Origin: Litorimonas sp049647245
Lineage (GTDB): Bacteria > Pseudomonadota > Alphaproteobacteria > Caulobacterales > Maricaulaceae
DNA: 20,731 nt
Assembly (NCBI GenBank): GCA_049647245.1
Contig: JBARXH010000314.1
Span: 1-20,731, forward strand
Direction of reading: 5' to 3'
Shown: positions 18,267-20,731 of the stretch, piece after piece
Layout: every line of letters starts with the position of its first letter
How positions within the stretch are numbered: the first letter of the stretch is position 1
The notes under the pieces: model-generated
What the model was told of the DNA's origin: nothing
What the model saw: the letters and a program-made list of their open reading frames with translations, nothing else
Database searches by the model: none
Made by a program: the position numbers and the translations under genes

Positions 18267-18278
18267 TCCGTAACTTGC

Positions 18279-19190
18279 TCAGTCGATGTTGGGCGTCGTC
18301 CGGGTGACCCGCTGCAGGAATTCCCGGAAGACCTTGGCCTTGGCCGAGCCTCGCAGTTCCGTCGGATAGACGAAGTACAGGTCGAAGCTTTCCCCGCGCA
18401 CGTCCGGCAGGACCCGGACCAGACGGCGGCTTGACGCGATCATGTAGTCCGGCAGGCCCGCCAGCCCGATGCCGGCTTCGGCGGCGCGCATGATGCCGTG
18501 CAGATTGTTGATGCTCATCACGGGCTTTCGCGGTTCCGCATCCCCGTCCCGGCCTGCCGTCAGCACCCAGTTTGAGCTCTGCAATTTTGCGGGCAGCAGA
18601 TCGCCGAAAGCGACGATCTTGTGGTTGTCGAGGTCCTCGGCTGACAGCGGCGCGCCGAACTCCGCCAGATAGCTGGGCGACGCGTAGAGCGACTGGGTGA
18701 TCCGGCCGAGCTTGCGCTCGATGAGATCGCCTTGCGTCGAGGGCCAGGGGCGGAGCGCGCAATCCACGTCGAAGGCGGTCAGGTCGTGCTCGCTGTCCTC
18801 CAGGATCAGCTGCACCTCGATTTCGGGATAGGCCTTCATGAATTCTGGCAGGACGGTCGTCAGCCAGTTCGAACCCAGGGAGATGGGAGAGCTGACTCGC
18901 AGCACGCCCTGGGGCAGCTGGCGGACATTCTGGACGTTGGCGAGGCTCTTGGCGATCTGGCCGTGGACGTCGCCGGCCGTCTTGAACAGCACCGTGCCTT
19001 CTTCCGTGAGGGTCAGACCGCGCGCATGGCGGTGGAAGAGCGGCACGTTCATGCGGTCTTCCAGAGCCGCAATCTGCCGGGACACGGCGGACTGGGAGAT
19101 GCCAAGCACTTCGGCTGCCGCCGTCAGAGACCCTGAACGCGCCGCGGCGTGGAACGTCTTGAGTTTGTCCCAGTCGATCGAGTCCGGCAT
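18279..19190 (-). CDS. LysR family transcriptional regulator (GcvA-like layout)
   Basis: A 303-residue regulator. The winged helix is at about residues 6-65: WDKLKTFHAAARSGSLTAAAEVL, then SQSAVSRQIAALED and LFHRHARGLTLTEEG, a canonical match. The effector-binding domain from about residue 92 starts VLRVSSPISLGSNWL and includes GIGLAGLPDYM, the usual C-terminal turn of the class. The ATG at 19188-19190 has AAGGAG twelve bases upstream, slightly far. An inverted repeat at 19220-19236, 29 bases before the start, may be its own operator. There is no divergent gene, so a target cannot be named from context. It lies downstream of the DUF4167 gene on the same strand, 150 bases away. Confidence 0.93.
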   Translation of the reverse strand: MPDSIDWDKLKTFHAAARSGSLTAAAEVLGISQSAVSRQIAALEDRMNVPLFHRHARGLTLTEEGTVLFKTAGDVHGQIAKSLANVQNVRQLPQGVLRVSSPISLGSNWLTTVLPEFMKAYPEIEVQLILEDSEHDLTAFDVDCALRPWPSTQGDLIERKLGRITQSLYASPSYLAEFGAPLSAEDLDNHKIVAFGDLLPAKLQSSNWVLTAGRDGDAEPRKPVMSINNLHGIMRAAEAGIGLAGLPDYMIASSRRLVRVLPDVRGESFDLYFVYPTELRGSAKAKVFREFLQRVTRTTPNID

Positions 19191-19219
19191 GAGTGTCTCA
19201 TACTCCTTTTGCGCACAAA

Positions 19220-19236
19220 GCCGAAACGGTTTCGGC
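19220..19236. promoter_or_regulatory. Inverted repeat upstream of the second LysR gene
   Basis: GCCGAAA-CGG-TTTCGGC is a perfect seven-base dyad with a three-base centre. It lies 29 bases before the LysR start and 104 bases after the DUF4167 stop. It could be an autoregulatory operator or, as a GC hairpin followed by only three T on the minus strand, a weak terminator for the DUF4167 transcript. Confidence 0.45.
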
Positions 19237-19340
19237 GCAAACGAACGGGCGCACGGCCCAAAGGCTCATGCGTGACGGGAAAGTGGAAGCCTTGACGCCG
19301 CTTCGCCCATTGGCAGGGCAGCTTCGCGCTCAGGCTGGGC

Positions 19341-19940
19341 CTATTCCGCGGCTTCGGTGGAGGTGTCGTCCTTGTCCCGCGCAGGCGCGCGGCGGCGGCG
19401 TTTCGGCTTTTCTTCCGTCTCGTCGGAAGATACCTCGGCCACGTCTTCGGACATGGCAGGCTTGCGGGACCGGCGTTTCGGCTTCTCCGCAGTCTCGTCA
19501 TCCGTGGTCTCGGACGTGTCGGACGCATCCGCCTGTGTTTCGTCGGCGCCGTCTTCATCGCGGCGGCGTCTGCGGCGGCCGCGACGTTCGTCGCCGTCGT
19601 CGGATGTGTTGCCGCGTTGCTCGCCCCGCTGCTCATTGCGTTCGGCACGCTTGGCGTCGCGCTCCGCGCGTTCGGCCTCGCGGGCCTCGCGTTCGGCTTC
19701 GCGCTTCTCTTCCTGCTCGTTCATCAGGCGCAGATAGTGCTCTGCGTGCTGGAGCAGGCTCTCCGCCTTGACGCGGTGGCCGGAGGTCTTGGCGTCGCGG
19801 GCCAGCTGCGTGTATTTCTCGTAGATGGTCGAAACGTTGCCGCGCACTTTCACGTCCGGGCCGTTGGATTCCATGGACCGGTTGGAATTGTTGCGGTTAT
19901 TGTTGTTGTTGCTGCGATTGCGGCCGCGTTGACGTTTCAT
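19341..19940 (-). CDS. DUF4167 domain protein, low-complexity tail
   Basis: A 199-residue protein of an alphaproteobacterial family of unknown function. The N-terminal region begins MKRQRGRNR, then an asparagine run (NNNNNRNNSNRS), then the conserved block ESNGPDVKVRGNVSTIYEKY and ARDAKTSGHRVKAESLLQHAEHYLR, which is the family core. From residue 78 the sequence is extremely charged: an Arg/Glu-rich probable coiled coil, an RRGRRRRRR basic cluster, and two copies of a DET-x-EKPKRR block 25 residues apart. The basic, Asn/Arg-rich make-up suggests nucleic-acid binding, which is inference. I chose ATG 19938-19940 because the family starts with M-K/R; a GTG lies ten codons upstream. It is next to prmC, its usual neighbour. 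Confidence 0.88.
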   Translation of the reverse strand: MKRQRGRNRSNNNNNRNNSNRSMESNGPDVKVRGNVSTIYEKYTQLARDAKTSGHRVKAESLLQHAEHYLRLMNEQEEKREAEREAREAERAERDAKRAERNEQRGEQRGNTSDDGDERRGRRRRRRDEDGADETQADASDTSETTDDETAEKPKRRSRKPAMSEDVAEVSSDETEEKPKRRRRAPARDKDDTSTEAAE

Positions 19941-20087
19941 GGACTTGTCCTGGAACACGCTGGAAAACACACGGTGCGGAAAGGTCCGCTCGACGGTTGT
20001 CCGTGGGTGGTATGGTCGGGGCTTTGGGGAGATCCGGACGTATCTATCCGGCGGTCATCCGACCCGTTCGACGCCTCTCGCGTAACA

Positions 20088-20107
20088 TTTGACGCGCCCA
20101 TGTCAAA
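20088..20107. promoter_or_regulatory. TTTGAC-N8-GTCAAA dyad in the DUF4167 upstream region
   Basis: A six-base inverted repeat (20088-20093 and 20102-20107) with an eight-base centre lies in the 217-base gap between prmC and the DUF4167 gene. On the minus strand it includes a perfect -35 hexamer TTGACA (20101-20106), but nothing like a -10 follows at 16-18 bases. It may be an operator overlapping a promoter for the DUF4167 gene. Confidence 0.35.
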
Positions 20108-20157
20108 GGGCTTTTTCAGCCGCGATCCCGCTTATCCCCCGAAAAGACGGAAGGTTT

Positions 20158-20731
20158 TCAGTCCGGACGTCGCCCGCTCACCACACGGTCGAGCCCCGCG
20201 GGATCGCGGATGATGCGTGTTCCGACATAGCCGGAGCGCTGCAGCAGGGCGGCCACGGCCGGCCCCTGGTCGAAGCCGATCTCCAGGCCGAGCCATCCGC
20301 CCGGACGCAGGCGGGAGAGCGCCTCCGGCACAATGATGCGGTAGGGATCCAGCCCGTCCGGGCCTCCATGCAGCGCTCGCGTGGGATCGAACCGCGCCAC
20401 TTCGGGTTCCAGGGCCTCCATCGCGGCGCTGTCGATATAGGGCGGGTTGCTAACTACGGCGTCGACGCCCGTTTCGTTCACGGCCCCGAACCAGTCGGAG
20501 CGGAGCCAGTCGACCCGGTCGGACACGCCCAGCGCTTCGGCGTTGGCCTGCGCGGTCCGCAGCGCGGACGCCTCGCAATCCGTGGCCAGGGCGGTGGCGT
20601 CGCCCCGTTCGGCCAGGAGGCTCAGCGCCAGCGCGCCCGACCCCGTGCCGAGATCGATCAGCCTGGGCGCGTCCACCTCGGCGATGGCCTCCAGGGCCGC
20701 GAGCAGAAGCACTTCCGTGTCGCCGCGCGGC
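20158..20731 (-). CDS. prmC: Release factor glutamine methyltransferase, C-terminal part
   Basis: The gene is cut by the right edge; about 191 C-terminal residues are present. The enzyme methylates the glutamine of the GGQ motif in release factors RF1 and RF2 using S-adenosylmethionine. The visible start PRGDTEVL corresponds to the PRPDTE block of the family, followed by SAM motif I (LIDLGTGSGALALSL) and the catalytic NPPY (codons at 20437-20448) in VVSNPPYIDS. The tail ADPxGLDRVVSGRR-like ending is usual. Its reading continues off the window, where prfA would be expected upstream. The DUF4167 gene follows 217 bases downstream. Confidence 0.95.
   Translation of the reverse strand, partial: PRGDTEVLLLAALEAIAEVDAPRLIDLGTGSGALALSLLAERGDATALATDCEASALRTAQANAEALGVSDRVDWLRSDWFGAVNETGVDAVVSNPPYIDSAAMEALEPEVARFDPTRALHGGPDGLDPYRIIVPEALSRLRPGGWLGLEIGFDQGPAVAALLQRSGYVGTRIIRDPAGLDRVVSGRRPD

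Larger units (their letters stand above)
17967..18278. other. 312-base non-coding spacer between kinase and LysR genes
   Basis: It holds, from left to right, the kinase leader with two GTTAAC sites (18024-18029 and 18047-18052), a strong minus-strand terminator (18060-18095), and about 145 bases with no convincing gene. Two adjacent inverted repeats next to the LysR stop follow (18240-18266). No tRNA fold could be drawn. Short minus-strand frames of 17 and 46 codons lack ribosome sites, and the longer one runs through the terminator. Confidence 0.6.

Overview
The window is GC-rich (strikingly so in coding DNA), densely packed, and reads as chromosomal DNA from an alphaproteobacterium. The best lineage clues are a DUF4167 gene directly downstream of prmC, an arrangement I know from Alphaproteobacteria, together with the etfBA pair, Hsp33 and a DPP-IV-type lipoprotein peptidase. 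A marine or stalked-type order (Caulobacterales/Maricaulales-like) is a guess; no rRNA or other marker settles it. I see no tRNA, rRNA, CRISPR array, insertion sequence or phage gene.

Layout. Positions 1-2101: the tail of an unknown + strand gene, then a Tat-signal short-chain dehydrogenase (-) divergent from a LysR regulator (+), with inverted repeats between them. 2098-6090: an S9/DPP-IV lipoprotein peptidase (-) divergent from a TrkH potassium transporter (+), sharing a 159-base spacer that carries three to four copies of an 11-base direct repeat. 6100-7832: Hsp33 and a YgjP-like metalloprotease, both minus strand. 7876-10372: an unrecognised 578-residue lipoprotein followed four bases later by a TMEM175-like six-helix membrane protein. 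10475-12162: etfB and etfA, translationally coupled and closed by a clear intrinsic terminator. 12283-13230: a visibly less GC-rich gene of the HrgA/COG2958 type, a HARE-like winged helix fused to a PD-(D/E)XK nuclease fold, with no methyltransferase or helicase beside it. 13288-15141: an ABC exporter with fused membrane and ATPase domains. 15153-17966: a soluble hybrid histidine kinase with two receiver domains. 18279-19190: a second LysR regulator. 19341-19940: the DUF4167 protein. 20158-20731: prmC, cut by the window end.

Most genes are housekeeping: electron transfer to the quinone pool (etfBA), redox-stress chaperone (hslO), release-factor methylation (prmC), potassium uptake (trkH) and peptide degradation. 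The two regulatory units with visible targets are the divergent LysR/SDR pair and the divergent peptidase/TrkH spacer. The most accessory-looking element is the solitary HARE-HTH/PD-(D/E)XK protein at 12283-13230. It is a plausible DNA-targeting defence or restriction-related protein acting without obvious partners. The second least-described unit is the lipoprotein/TMEM175-like pair. I did not find a multi-gene system that I could call new with confidence.
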